Source of the DNA: MAG-120531 sp002378585
GTDB taxonomy: Bacteria > Bacteroidota > Bacteroidia > Flavobacteriales > Flavobacteriaceae
Length of the DNA stretch: 64,000 nt
Assembly (NCBI GenBank): GCA_937890575.1
Contig: CALADZ010000074.1
Location: 1-64,000, forward strand
Direction of reading: 5' to 3'
In this document: positions 1 to 8,749 of the stretch, one piece after another
Layout of the letters: each line of letters opens with the position of its first letter
Position numbering within the stretch: the first letter of the stretch is position 1
Notes under the pieces: model-generated
What the model was told of the DNA's origin: nothing
What the model saw: the letters and a program-made list of their open reading frames with translations, nothing else
Database searches by the model: none
Made by a program: the position numbers and the translations under genes

Positions 1-176
1 AAGGCCAATCCATAAAGATTGGCCTAGCATTACCCAAAGGAACTTTGGTGAAAATGAATGAAAGTTCAGCGCAAGGTCTAGAACACTATTGGCAACTTAC
101 AGGGGATCGATTCGAAAACAACCACCTATGGGTCGTTGAAGGTCAAGATGAGCTCCTCTGCTTAGATTGTCGATAA
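1..176 (+). CDS. C-terminal tail of an unidentified protein, possibly a PspC-domain protein (truncated by window edge)
   Basis: The frame beginning at base 3 is open from the window edge to a TAA at 174-176 and gives about 57 residues. The tail has a beta-rich segment containing LALPKGTLVKMNES, then HYWQLTGDRF, and ends in LLCLDCR. A pattern of 'PxGTxV..N' followed by a closing 'CLDC' resembles the C-terminus of long Bacteroidota PspC-domain membrane proteins, but that is from memory and is tentative. It converges on trxB with only four bases between the stop codons and no terminator hairpin. The start and most of the gene lie outside the window. Confidence 0.4.
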   Translation, partial: GQSIKIGLALPKGTLVKMNESSAQGLEHYWQLTGDRFENNHLWVVEGQDELLCLDCR

Positions 177-180
177 TCAA

Positions 181-1128
181 CTATTCCAAGGTAGCCAAGT
201 AGCGCTCGGCATCGAGCGCTGCCATACATCCAGTACCGGCAGCTGTAATGGCTTGTCGGTACTCTTTGTCTTGAACGTCTCCTGAGGCAAATACTCCGGG
301 TTTATTGGTTTTGGTGGATTTTCCATGGGTGATTAAATACCCTGTCTCATCCATCTCCAATTGCCCTTTGAATATATCGGTATTGGGTTTGTGTCCTATA
401 GCTACAAATAATCCGGTCACCGAAATAACTTCCTCTTGACCTGTTTGGTTGTTGACGATCCTCAATCCCTCAACGACCTGTTCTCCCAAAACCTCAGCGA
501 CTTCTGTGTTGTATCTAATCTCAATATTGGGAAGATTTTTCACCCGGTGTTGCATGGCTTTTGAGGCGCGCATTTCCTCTTTGCGCACGAGCATAGTCAC
601 TTTTTTACAGATATTGGCCAAATAGGAAGCCTCTTCCGCCGCGGTATCACCTGCACCGACAATCGCCACTTCCTGTCCTTTATAGAAAAATCCATCACAA
701 ACTGCACAGGCAGAAACGCCCCCTCCTTTAAGTCTTTCTTCACTGGGTAATCCAAGATATTTAGCCGTAGCTCCCGTGGAAATAATGATTGTTTTTGCCT
801 CGATGTGTTTCGTGCCATCCACCACTACACGGTGCATGCCACCAGCCTTTTCGGCAAAAACCACCTCAGTAACCATACCTATACGCACCTCTGTGCCAAA
901 TCTTTCTGCTTGTTGCTGTAACTGAACCATCATGGTTGGTCCATCTACCCCATCGGGGTATCCGGGGAAATTATCCACCTCGGTTGTTGTGGTCAATTGA
1001 CCTCCGGGCTCCATACCCGTATACAGTACCGGTTTCATATCTGCTCTAGCCGCATAAATAGCCGCGGTGTATCCTGCTGGTCCTGAACCAATAATCAATG
1101 TAGTTAATTGCTCTACTTCTTGTGACAT
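181..1128 (-). CDS. trxB: Thioredoxin-disulfide reductase
   Basis: This is a cytoplasmic FAD/NADPH enzyme that reduces thioredoxin. The 315-residue length is typical of the low-molecular-weight bacterial class. The N-terminal FAD dinucleotide-binding motif GSGPAG is at residues 14-19. The redox-active CAVC pair is at 141-144, within the NADPH domain. GAGDTAAEEA at 158-167 is the NADPH-binding motif, and a second FAD motif (ASGDV) lies near the C-terminus. The ATG start at 1128 gives the usual short leader before the GxGPAG fold. The gene stands alone: upstream is the terminator of the sqr gene, and downstream it runs almost into the converging partial gene. A TAnnTTTG box lies 19 bases upstream. 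Confidence 0.96.
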   Translation of the reverse strand: MSQEVEQLTTLIIGSGPAGYTAAIYAARADMKPVLYTGMEPGGQLTTTTEVDNFPGYPDGVDGPTMMVQLQQQAERFGTEVRIGMVTEVVFAEKAGGMHRVVVDGTKHIEAKTIIISTGATAKYLGLPSEERLKGGGVSACAVCDGFFYKGQEVAIVGAGDTAAEEASYLANICKKVTMLVRKEEMRASKAMQHRVKNLPNIEIRYNTEVAEVLGEQVVEGLRIVNNQTGQEEVISVTGLFVAIGHKPNTDIFKGQLEMDETGYLITHGKSTKTNKPGVFASGDVQDKEYRQAITAAGTGCMAALDAERYLATLE

Positions 1129-1147
1129 ATACGTAAAATTTAAAACA

Positions 1148-1155
1148 CAAACTTA
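1148..1155 (-). promoter_or_regulatory. Candidate -7 box for trxB
   Basis: The minus strand reads TAAGTTTG, matching the Bacteroidota -7 consensus TAnnTTTG, 19 bases upstream of the trxB ATG. No TTG is seen at the expected -33 distance, so only the -7 element supports it. Confidence 0.4.
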
Positions 1156-1223
1156 CCTAATCTACCCACTGTCTTTGGGCTTAGTTATCAAAAGTTATTC
1201 GCAATCACACGACAACCAAAACC

Positions 1224-1253
1224 AAAAAAAATAAGCCCGAAGGCTTATTTTTT
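1224..1253 (-). terminator. Rho-independent terminator of the sqr gene
   Basis: A perfect 12-bp inverted repeat (1226-1237 with 1242-1253) has a CGAA loop on the plus strand, which is a stable UUCG tetraloop on the minus strand. An A/T run flanks it. It lies just downstream of the sqr stop and upstream of trxB, so it separates the two minus-strand genes. Confidence 0.85.
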
Positions 1254-1256
1254 GGG

Positions 1257-2513
1257 CTACACTTTTTCACCCTTCATCATTTTATGCCAATACAAATACG
1301 GCAACATATATTTCTTGAGCATCCATAACCTCCAATGTTCTTTAGCAGAGTTAAATACCAACATCTGTTTCAGTTTCGGGTCTGGCGTAAAATTGTTTTG
1401 ATAATCAAACTCTGCCAAAACCATCTTCCCATACCCTGTGACAAGTGGACAGGAGGAATAGCCGGTATACGTAGCATTCATGACTGTTTCCTGTTTGATC
1501 AAACGCGTAATATTATCGACAACAATGGGCACTTGTTTTCTAATCGCAGCCCCCGTTTTGGCTGTAGGCAAAGCAGCCACATCGCCCAAACCGAAAATAT
1601 TGGGGTATTTATTGTGTTGCATGCTGTTGATGTTAACATCCAACCACCCGCCTGCATTGACCAAATCAGAGGATTTCACAAATGCAGGAGCCGTCTGGGG
1701 AGGGGCCGTATGCATAAAATCAAAAGGTATGGCCAACAAATCTCCTTCCATATAACTACCGGGAGTTTGGGTGGTCAACGCTGATTTTTGAGATTCATCC
1801 CCCATAAACTGGAAATAAGCCACTTTTTTAACGCCGTCAATTTTTACAGGATTGTGCAGTGGTTTAAAATCAACTCGGTATCTCTTTATCACTTGCATCA
1901 AAGTTTCTTTGACTACCTGAACACCAAAGATGACAGAACCCGGAGTAGCAAAAACCACATGACTCTTAGAGGCCAATCCGTGTTTTCTCAGATAATCTGC
2001 CGCCAAATACATAATTTTCTGTGGAGCTCCACCGCATTTAATGGGGGTATTGGGTTGGGTGAATAAAGCAGTACCTCCTTTAAAGTTTTTTAATTGATGC
2101 CAAACATGCTTAGGATCCGTGTAATTACTACAGACAACCCCGCTATCCATGGCTTCTTTGAGCCCTTCAATCATCTCTGGGGCCATCACTAAACCAGGAG
2201 CAACTACCAGATAATCATAAGAAATGGATCCGGAATTTTCTGTAGTGATCCTATTTTGATCCGCTTGGAAGCTGATCACTTTATCTTTAATCCAATGAGC
2301 ATTGGCTGGGATTAAACCCTTCATGGGTTTCGCTGTTTTGTCAAAATGATACGTGCCCGCCCCTACAAGCGTCCAGGCCGGTTGATAGTAATGAGTATCT
2401 GCCGGCTCAACAATTCCCACATCTAAAGAAGGATCATTTTTCAACAACTGTGCCGCGGTCATGATCCCGGCTGTTCCGCCTCCGATCACTAAAATTTGGT
2501 GATGTGTTTTCAT
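1257..2513 (-). CDS. sqr: Sulfide:quinone oxidoreductase, type II
   Basis: This FAD flavoprotein of the membrane surface oxidises sulfide and passes electrons to quinone. An N-terminal GGGTAG FAD motif is at residues 11-16. The features specific to the type II (mitochondrial-like) class are the cysteine in PIKCGGAPQK (Cys160) and the cysteine in SSCPLVTGY (Cys355). By family knowledge these form the catalytic disulfide. Cys128 is an additional cysteine. A second FAD motif, FGLGDVAALPT, is at about 307-317. The 418-residue length fits the family. The gene is monocistronic, with its own terminator downstream and tRNA-Pro(GGG) upstream. Related NADH dehydrogenases lack the PIKC motif, so the SQR call is firm. 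The physiological donor could be detoxified sulfide or persulfide. Confidence 0.88.
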   Translation of the reverse strand: MKTHHQILVIGGGTAGIMTAAQLLKNDPSLDVGIVEPADTHYYQPAWTLVGAGTYHFDKTAKPMKGLIPANAHWIKDKVISFQADQNRITTENSGSISYDYLVVAPGLVMAPEMIEGLKEAMDSGVVCSNYTDPKHVWHQLKNFKGGTALFTQPNTPIKCGGAPQKIMYLAADYLRKHGLASKSHVVFATPGSVIFGVQVVKETLMQVIKRYRVDFKPLHNPVKIDGVKKVAYFQFMGDESQKSALTTQTPGSYMEGDLLAIPFDFMHTAPPQTAPAFVKSSDLVNAGGWLDVNINSMQHNKYPNIFGLGDVAALPTAKTGAAIRKQVPIVVDNITRLIKQETVMNATYTGYSSCPLVTGYGKMVLAEFDYQNNFTPDPKLKQMLVFNSAKEHWRLWMLKKYMLPYLYWHKMMKGEKV

Positions 2514-2665
2514 ACGATTGATTTAGTAAATCTCTAAATATAGATTATTGCGAGTATTTCCACCGTAACATGAGTGACAAATGAGGGATTTTGTCCAAAA
2601 AAACAAGAACAAACAAAAACTTGTTTTAAGTTTCAATTGAATGATTTAACAAAACAGACGAAAAC

Positions 2666-2696
2666 AAAAAAGCCAAGCTAATGCTTGGCTTTTTTT
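2666..2696 (-). terminator. Terminator downstream of tRNA-Pro(GGG)
   Basis: A perfect 13-bp inverted repeat (2666-2678 with 2683-2695) has a TAAT loop and T-rich arms. It starts at the encoded CCA end of the tRNA, so it ends the minus-strand tRNA transcript before the sqr promoter region. Confidence 0.85.
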
Positions 2697-2772
2697 GGTC
2701 GGGATGACAGGATTTGAACCTGCGACCACACGCCCCCCAGACGTGTACGCTACCGGACTGCGCTACATCCCG
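2696..2772 (-). tRNA. tRNA-Pro (anticodon GGG)
   Basis: The minus strand folds as a full cloverleaf. The acceptor stem is CGGGATG with CATCCCG. The anticodon stem CACGT/GCGTG encloses the loop CTGGGGG, whose centre is GGG. The T arm contains TTCAAAT. The 3' end ACCA is encoded. It reads codons CCC and CCU. A second tRNA-Pro with anticodon UGG lies 2.7 kb away on the other strand. Confidence 0.95.
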
Positions 2773-2897
2773 ATTTCCATAAAGTGGGGCAAAAATACTA
2801 CTTTTTTTAAGTGAACCAAGGAATATCTACCACAATTAAGGATCAGGGACCGACCAAGAAAAAAGAATTGTACTTTAGGGTTTTGCATGACTGCCCT

Positions 2898-4301
2898 ATG
2901 GAACAAGAAAAATTATCAGCGCTATTCAACGGTTTAAAACAGGCTCAATATCAAGTTGGCGCCTACAGTTACACTAACCGAATAAAGCAATTAAAACAAT
3001 TAAAAACCGCATTGGCCCATACGTATAGAACGCGTATTCATCAAGCATTACAGGATGATTTTGGCAAGCCAAGTACTGAGGTTGATCTCACCGAATTATA
3101 CCCGGTCATCGGTGAAATTGACCAAGCCTGCCACCACCTAAAAAAGTGGATGTCCCCGACGCGTGTGCACACACCCATTTCTATTTGGGGATCAACTTCT
3201 TATTACATCCAGGAACCAAAAGGAGTCTGTTTAATTATGTCTCCATGGAATTATCCAGTTAACTTAGTCTTTAGCCCATTGGTTAGTGCCCTGGCTGCAG
3301 GGAATACTGTGCTGGTAAAACCCTCAGAACATTCGCCAAAAACCAGTGCCCTGGTCGCTGAAATCATCGAGTCCATTTGGCCTGAAAATCACGTTGCCGT
3401 AGTCCAAGGAGGCATCGATGTGGCCTCTAGCTTGCTGGAATTCCCCTGGAACCATATTCACTTTACCGGCGCTCCGAGTATTGGGAAAATTGTGATGGCA
3501 GCTGCCTCTAAGCACTTGAGTTCAGTCACCCTGGAACTTGGCGGTCAATCGCCTTTGATCATCGATCAAACCGCTGATGTAGCCGATTGCGCCCAAAAAC
3601 TGGCCTGGAGTAAATGGATCAATGCGGGACAAACCTGCATCGCGCCAAATCACGTATGGGTTCATCGTTCAAAATACACGGAGTTGATTGAGGCCTTAAA
3701 AGATCAGATTAACGCCCATTACCAAAATACCACACAAAGAGGTGATAGCTACTGTCAAATTGTAAATCAGAAGCACTTTGATCGTTTATCACAGGCGTTA
3801 AACGAGACTGTTTCCGGTGGTGGAGAAATCGTTTTAGGAGGAACAACCATTGCGGAAGATCGCTACATAGCTCCCACGGTAGTGGTCGACTCACCACAGG
3901 ACAGCCGCTTGATGAACGAGGAGATATTTGGTCCCATTCTACCTGTACTCCTGTTTGATGACGTACAGGAAGTGATTGAAGACCTGAAGACCAAAGAAAA
4001 ACCATTGGCCTTGTACTTCTTTTCCAAAAACAAGAACAACATCGATCAAGTACTCAAATACACACGGGCTGGAAGCACGTGCATCAACCACGCTGTAGTT
4101 CAATACGCCAACGGTCACCTGCCTTTTGGAGGCAGCAACAACAGTGGTTTAGGTAAAAGTCATGGTGTTTTTGGATTCCAAGAATTTTCCAACCAAAGAT
4201 CAGTGGTAAAAACCTGGAACAACGGGTTACTTCGCTTGGTATTCCCACCCTACACCCCACTAAAACAGAAGCTTGCCCAGTGGTCGATCAAGTGGCTGTA
4301 A
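2898..4301 (+). CDS. Aldehyde dehydrogenase, ALDH3-like (fatty/coniferyl aldehyde type)
   Basis: This is an NAD(P)-dependent oxidation enzyme that converts aldehydes to carboxylic acids. I place the start at the ATG at 2898, giving 467 residues. The frame is open upstream to a GTG at 2811, but that extension is not family-like. The active site is visible: SPWNYP at 115-120, the general base Glu213 in LELGG, and the nucleophile Cys247 in NAGQTCIAPN. The C-terminal part carries PFGGSNNSGLG, and the end is hydrophobic and aromatic, as in the membrane-associated ALDH3 branch. The substrate cannot be read from sequence; medium- to long-chain aldehydes are the family expectation. The gene converges on the sugar dehydrogenase gene with a 10-bp gap. 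Confidence 0.9.
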   Translation: MEQEKLSALFNGLKQAQYQVGAYSYTNRIKQLKQLKTALAHTYRTRIHQALQDDFGKPSTEVDLTELYPVIGEIDQACHHLKKWMSPTRVHTPISIWGSTSYYIQEPKGVCLIMSPWNYPVNLVFSPLVSALAAGNTVLVKPSEHSPKTSALVAEIIESIWPENHVAVVQGGIDVASSLLEFPWNHIHFTGAPSIGKIVMAAASKHLSSVTLELGGQSPLIIDQTADVADCAQKLAWSKWINAGQTCIAPNHVWVHRSKYTELIEALKDQINAHYQNTTQRGDSYCQIVNQKHFDRLSQALNETVSGGGEIVLGGTTIAEDRYIAPTVVVDSPQDSRLMNEEIFGPILPVLLFDDVQEVIEDLKTKEKPLALYFFSKNKNNIDQVLKYTRAGSTCINHAVVQYANGHLPFGGSNNSGLGKSHGVFGFQEFSNQRSVVKTWNNGLLRLVFPPYTPLKQKLAQWSIKWL

Positions 4302-4311
4302 CCGGTAAATT

Positions 4312-5427
4312 TTAGGGTCGGGGCGTCACTCTAAAGACGCCTTTTGTTTCAACACCGATGTAAAAAGCGCCATCAGGTCCTTGGACTACACTGCGCACCC
4401 GCCCAATATCGGCCAATAACTTTAGGCGGCCGACCACTTTGTCCCCATCCATATCGAGGTATTCTAAGTACTGGAAGGACAATGAACCCACTAAAAGATC
4501 CCCTTTCCACTCTGGAAATAAGGGACTGTCTATGTAGCACAAACTTGATGGAGCAATGGAGGGAACCCAATAATAGATCGGTTGCTCCATACCCACCTCC
4601 TCGGTTTTATCGGTGATCGGTGTACCGCTGTAATTGATTCCATAGGTAATCACTGGCCAACCGTAGTTGGCCCCTTTGCGCACAATATTTAGTTCATCAC
4701 CACCTCTGGGCCCGTGCTCTGTATTCCACAATTCTTTTCGTTCAGGATGAAAGATCAATCCTTGAGGATTTCTGTGTCCAAAGGAATAAATCGCTTGTTT
4801 GGCCCCTGGCACACCGTACAAAGGATTGTCCTTAGGTATACTGCCATCTTCGTTTAATCGATAAATCTTGCCTCCATCTTTGGACGTGTCCTGGGGATTA
4901 ATATCCTGTTCACCGCGTTCACCGATGGAGAAATAAACTTTGCCTTTCCCATCCAAATAAATTCGAGAACCAAAGTGTTGCCCTTTAGTGGTGTTGGGCG
5001 TAGCCTTGTACAACGTCTTTACATCGACCAATTGGTTGTTTTCCAAACGCGCACGGACTAAAGCTGTATGTGCTCCATTACCTCCTTCGGGGGAGGAAAG
5101 GGTCATAAAAATCAATGAGTTTTTCTGAAACTCTGGGTGTACTGCTATGTCGAGTAGTCCGCCTTGACCCCTGGAATACACTTCAGGTACACCGGAAATC
5201 TCCACCTTATTTGATCCGTCAAACCGGTAGAGTACACCGCTTCGATCAGTGATCAGCAAATCTCCATTGGGTAAAAATGCCAAACCCCATGGAGTTTCTA
5301 TACCTGTTACATAAGGAGTAGCCACCACCGGGTCAATATCAGGAGTGGTTACCTGATTGGGTTTGTCCTGAGCACAACTGATGAGTATGCCACCAAAAAA
5401 GAAACCGAACAATACACCTATTCTCAT
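4312..5427 (-). CDS. PQQ-dependent sugar dehydrogenase-like lipoprotein (YliI/sorbosone dehydrogenase family)
   Basis: This is a six-bladed beta-propeller of the soluble glucose/sorbosone dehydrogenase family (371 residues from the chosen start). The ATG at 5427 gives a classic lipoprotein signal ending ILISC, with Cys18 as the lipidation site; the 12 residues upstream in frame look non-native. Family hallmarks are the opening ETPWGLAFLPNGDLLITDR, the repeated GxxDIAVHPEF, then IYSFGHRNPQGLIFHP and a WNTEHGPRGGDELN motif. In relatives, the His/Arg-rich loops bind PQQ and calcium. It is probably periplasmic or surface-anchored. I see no PQQ synthesis genes in the window, so the cofactor would have to be scavenged or made elsewhere. 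It converges with the aldehyde dehydrogenase. Confidence 0.88.
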   Translation of the reverse strand: MRIGVLFGFFFGGILISCAQDKPNQVTTPDIDPVVATPYVTGIETPWGLAFLPNGDLLITDRSGVLYRFDGSNKVEISGVPEVYSRGQGGLLDIAVHPEFQKNSLIFMTLSSPEGGNGAHTALVRARLENNQLVDVKTLYKATPNTTKGQHFGSRIYLDGKGKVYFSIGERGEQDINPQDTSKDGGKIYRLNEDGSIPKDNPLYGVPGAKQAIYSFGHRNPQGLIFHPERKELWNTEHGPRGGDELNIVRKGANYGWPVITYGINYSGTPITDKTEEVGMEQPIYYWVPSIAPSSLCYIDSPLFPEWKGDLLVGSLSFQYLEYLDMDGDKVVGRLKLLADIGRVRSVVQGPDGAFYIGVETKGVFRVTPRP

Positions 5428-5483
5428 GAGATTATTTTTGTTTAAATATAGGAAGAAAACCACTGTAAATTAATCGGAATGTC

Positions 5484-5491
5484 TATATTTG
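5484..5491 (+). promoter_or_regulatory. -7 box of tRNA-Pro(UGG)
   Basis: TATATTTG matches TAnnTTTG perfectly and ends 7 bases before the 5' end of the mature tRNA. The primary transcript would therefore start at, or a base or two from, the tRNA end. No TTG is visible at the -33 position. Confidence 0.55.
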
Positions 5492-5498
5492 CCGACCT

Positions 5499-5576
5499 CG
5501 GGGTGTAGCGTAGCCCGGTTATCGCGCCGCGTTTGGGACGCGGAGGCCGCAGGTTCGAATCCTGCCACCCCGACCA
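5499..5576 (+). tRNA. tRNA-Pro (anticodon TGG)
   Basis: A complete cloverleaf is present. The acceptor stem is CGGGGTG with CACCCCG. The anticodon stem CCGCG/CGCGG holds loop TTTGGGA, whose centre is TGG. The T arm contains TTCGAAT. The ACCA end is encoded. It should read all four CCN codons by wobble or modification. It is transcribed singly between a promoter box and a strong terminator. Confidence 0.96.
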
Positions 5577-5603
5577 AAATCTACAATATCAGGAGATTAA
5601 CTC

Positions 5604-5638
5604 AAAAAAAAACCTGTACGATCGTACAGGTTTTTTTT
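5604..5638 (+). terminator. Bidirectional terminator between tRNA-Pro(UGG) and the S1/P1 nuclease gene
   Basis: A nearly perfect palindrome is centred on GATC (ACCTGTACGATCGTACAGGT) and flanked by eight A on one side and eight T on the other. It therefore works in both directions, ending the tRNA transcript (+) and the nuclease transcript (-). Confidence 0.88.
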
Positions 5639-5647
5639 ATGCTTACA

Positions 5648-6442
5648 TCAGAATAAATCCTCCAAAATACCGGCAAGTCTGACACCCGCCCATAAAAGTC
5701 GTTGGGTGACTACTTCTTTATACTCATAGGTGTATTCGTAATATAGATTGGCCTCTGCAGGAGTTTTTTCGTAGAGTACCGCTGCGATTTCTTGCGACTC
5801 TTCCACCCAATCCAATAAGGAACTGCGTTGCAGCAATCGAACTTGTGCTTTAGTTATCCGGGGCAAATCTTGAGTCCATTCACTATACGACAGATCAAAA
5901 TAATCGATCACTTCTGAATCCCAAACTCGATGTAGGTTTGAATTGCGACCGAACCATTTTAGTTTGATGTCATTTCCCCCTTTATCCTCGGCCCTACCTA
6001 TGTGCATGGGCTGGTGCAGATCACCCACCAAGTGAACCAGCATCTTTAAGGCAAACTGTCGGTCAGCCTTAGGGAGCTTGGCATCTTTGATTTGGGCCAC
6101 ACAGCGATTAATGCCCTGTACTAAATCCCCTTGAACCGACGCTTTTGCAGCATCGTAGTCAGCGGTCAAGGGCATGTTGATGTAATGCCAGGGATCGTAT
6201 GACTTAAATCGTTCATCAGATTTTATTTCGTCTGCGTACGTGGATACCCAAGCCAGCGAATGACCATCCAATAGTTCTTCTATGTTTTTTTGCGCTTTTT
6301 TGCTCAAATGTCGCGTAGCTACCGCGCCGACTACCCTATGTCCTGTTTGACCCCAATCATCTGTGTTGGATGTAGGAATCGAGGAAGAAAAAAGACTGAG
6401 TGGAAATACTAAAACAAGGATAAACTGGGTAATAAAATTCAT
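5648..6442 (-). CDS. Secreted S1/P1-type zinc nuclease
   Basis: This is a single-strand-specific nuclease or phosphatase using three zinc ions. I place the start at the ATG at 6442, giving 264 residues with a signal peptide of about 22 residues; the frame is open further upstream but without signal character. The mature enzyme begins close to Trp30, the N-terminal zinc ligand of the family. It continues with GHRVVG (His35), YADEI, WHYIN, and the block HLVGDLHQPMH...DKGGND. A later LHRVWDSEVI segment carries the last ligands. It is probably periplasmic or secreted and scavenges phosphate and nucleosides. It is divergent from the DUF5916 gene, and the shared bidirectional terminator ends it. 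Confidence 0.92.
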   Translation of the reverse strand: MNFITQFILVLVFPLSLFSSSIPTSNTDDWGQTGHRVVGAVATRHLSKKAQKNIEELLDGHSLAWVSTYADEIKSDERFKSYDPWHYINMPLTADYDAAKASVQGDLVQGINRCVAQIKDAKLPKADRQFALKMLVHLVGDLHQPMHIGRAEDKGGNDIKLKWFGRNSNLHRVWDSEVIDYFDLSYSEWTQDLPRITKAQVRLLQRSSLLDWVEESQEIAAVLYEKTPAEANLYYEYTYEYKEVVTQRLLWAGVRLAGILEDLF

Positions 6443-6544
6443 GTTAAAAATTTTTGTTAAAGATAGAACAGTTCGTGTCGCATACGGATTTTGACAGGTT
6501 AAATTTTTGTGTAGTTGTCTGGGGAAAAAATGTATTTTTAAGTT

Positions 6545-8749
6545 ATGATATCGCACAAATTCTCCGGTCTATTAGGCCTTATATTCCTACTGCTCAGTCA
6601 GTGGACTTTCGCCCAAAACACACAAAAAGTAACCGTATTTAAAATTGACCAACCCATTGTTTTGGATGGACTTATCGATGAAGATGTTTGGAAAAAGGCA
6701 GAAAGTGCACAAAATTTCTATCAATACTTCCCCACTGACTCACTCCGTGCAGCCTACGATACCAAAATTTCGTTCCTCTATGACGACGCCAATTTATATA
6801 TTGCTTTAGACGTCACAACTCCTGGGGACAACTACGTTATTCCCTCTCTAAAACGCGATTACAGAGCGGGCAACAACGATAACATCTCCTTAGTTTTTGA
6901 TACGTTCAACGATGGAATCAACGCCTATTTGTTCGGGGTTAACCCATTAGGCGTGATGCGTGAAGCGCTGATTGCTGGAGGAGGAAACGATCTGCGAAAC
7001 TTTACCACCAGTTGGGATGTTAAATGGCGATCCGAGATTCACCTGAAAGAAAAGGGCTATTACGGAGAGATCATCATCCCGTTAAACTCACTTAAATTCA
7101 AGCCGGGAAGCCAAGTATGGAGATTTAATTCTTACCGATTTGACATGCAATCGGGTGAGACAACCACCTGGGCCAATATTCCCCAGAATCAACAAATCTT
7201 TGGATTGGCCTTCATGGGTGATTTGGTTTTTGAACACCCTTTAGGTCAGTCGAGAACTCCCCTGGCTATTGTTCCTTTTGTCAATGGAATTGCTGAAAAG
7301 GGTGCTGATTTTGGGCGTGGACAAACGGTAAGCGTTGGAGCTGATGCCAAAATCCCACTGGGAAACAGCATGAATTTGGACCTGACCTATCGCCCAGATT
7401 TTTCCAATGTGGAAATAGATGATCAAGTAACCAACCTCACCAGATTTGAGTTACTGATGCCTGAAAGGCGGCAGTTTTTCATCGATAACAATGATCTGTT
7501 TGGCAATTACGGCAACAGTCAAGATGTCAATCCCTTTTTCTCCAGACGTATAGGACTGGCCAAAGATCAGGACGGCAATACCATTGAAAACAAAATCAAT
7601 GCTGGTGCCCGGTTTTCTGGGAACCTCTCTAATGGTTGGCGATTGGGATTGTTGCACATTCAGACTGAAGCGGATCAGGAAAATGAAATAAGCGGTAATA
7701 ACAACTCTGTATTTGCATTGCAAAAACAAGTATTTGCCCGCTCGAGCATCAGCTTGATTGCCGTTCAAAGAGCCACCATCTCCGGGGATGAGTTTACCGA
7801 GGAAGCGGACAGATACAACCGAGTGATCGGGTTGGATTACAACTTAGCGTCTGAGGACAATAAATGGACGGGGAAGTTTTATTACATCCATACAGACAGT
7901 CCTGAAATTGGCCCTCATTCAGGAGCCGCTGGTGGGAATCTGGAGTATTTGACCAAAAATTTTGGCGCCGGACTGCGTGTTTCTTATGTTGGCGAGGATT
8001 ACCGCGCTGATCTAGGGTTTACACGCCGGTATGATTTTTTGGTAGTTAGGCCCTATATTCAATACAATATTTGGCCGCAAAAAGGGGCGTTTAATCGACA
8101 TGAAATAAGATTTAGCCCCAATAAATTGTGGCGCCCAGGTATGGATTACCAGAACACAGACCGCAACACTTCACTTTCTTGGGAGGCTTCCATGAATGAT
8201 TTGAGCAAATGGCAGATTCGCGCTACCCAGCGTTACACCTATTTAACCGACAGCTTTAACCCAACAAGAAATGACGAAAATTTACCCATCCCGGCACAAA
8301 CAGGCCACACCTACACTGAGGTTGAGTTAGAATACCAATCGGACCCAAGAAAATCTTTATTCTACACACTAACACCCAGTAGTGGTGAGTTTTACAATGG
8401 CTGGCGCAATGCCCTTCAAGCGAGAATATCTCTGCGCATGCAACCCAAAACAACGATCAGTGTACAAACCGAGTACAATCAATTATTATTTCCTCAACCC
8501 TTCGCTGATGCCACATTGTTTTTTATCAGTCCCAAATTGGATTACACATTTTCAAAATCGGTATTTTGGTCCGCCACAGCACAATACAACAACAGCGGTG
8601 ACTATTTAGGGGTAAATGCTCGATTGCAATGGAGGTTTGCTCCGCTGTCAGACTTATTTGTCGTGTACAACGATCAATATCAATGGACTGACTGGTTACC
8701 TAAGTACCGATCAATCAACCTAAAACTAAGTTATTGGCTCAACATATAA
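6545..8749 (+). CDS. DUF5916 outer-membrane protein with N-terminal CBM9-like domain
   Basis: The protein has 734 residues with a signal peptide cut near residue 24 (TFAQ). Residues of about 30-235 form a carbohydrate-binding family 9-like beta-sandwich (IVLDGLIDEDVWKKAE, then NDNISLVFDTFNDG and the conserved Trp-rich WDVKWRSEI). The remainder, about 500 residues, is full of alternating aromatic strands and ends ...KLSYWLNI. That aromatic C-terminus is typical of an outer-membrane beta-barrel and of the DUF5916 family. The function is unknown; ligand binding at the cell surface is a guess. It is divergent from the secreted nuclease with about 100 bp between starts. Its last 16 bases are shared with the HAD gene, so the two are co-transcribed. 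Confidence 0.85.
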   Translation: MISHKFSGLLGLIFLLLSQWTFAQNTQKVTVFKIDQPIVLDGLIDEDVWKKAESAQNFYQYFPTDSLRAAYDTKISFLYDDANLYIALDVTTPGDNYVIPSLKRDYRAGNNDNISLVFDTFNDGINAYLFGVNPLGVMREALIAGGGNDLRNFTTSWDVKWRSEIHLKEKGYYGEIIIPLNSLKFKPGSQVWRFNSYRFDMQSGETTTWANIPQNQQIFGLAFMGDLVFEHPLGQSRTPLAIVPFVNGIAEKGADFGRGQTVSVGADAKIPLGNSMNLDLTYRPDFSNVEIDDQVTNLTRFELLMPERRQFFIDNNDLFGNYGNSQDVNPFFSRRIGLAKDQDGNTIENKINAGARFSGNLSNGWRLGLLHIQTEADQENEISGNNNSVFALQKQVFARSSISLIAVQRATISGDEFTEEADRYNRVIGLDYNLASEDNKWTGKFYYIHTDSPEIGPHSGAAGGNLEYLTKNFGAGLRVSYVGEDYRADLGFTRRYDFLVVRPYIQYNIWPQKGAFNRHEIRFSPNKLWRPGMDYQNTDRNTSLSWEASMNDLSKWQIRATQRYTYLTDSFNPTRNDENLPIPAQTGHTYTEVELEYQSDPRKSLFYTLTPSSGEFYNGWRNALQARISLRMQPKTTISVQTEYNQLLFPQPFADATLFFISPKLDYTFSKSVFWSATAQYNNSGDYLGVNARLQWRFAPLSDLFVVYNDQYQWTDWLPKYRSINLKLSYWLNI

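Noticed and set aside
2514..2665. Inverted repeat AATCT and AGATT around CTAAATAT upstream of sqr as a sulfide-responsive operator
   Set aside because: Five-base AT-rich arms are expected by chance in this spacer, and no regulator gene is adjacent.
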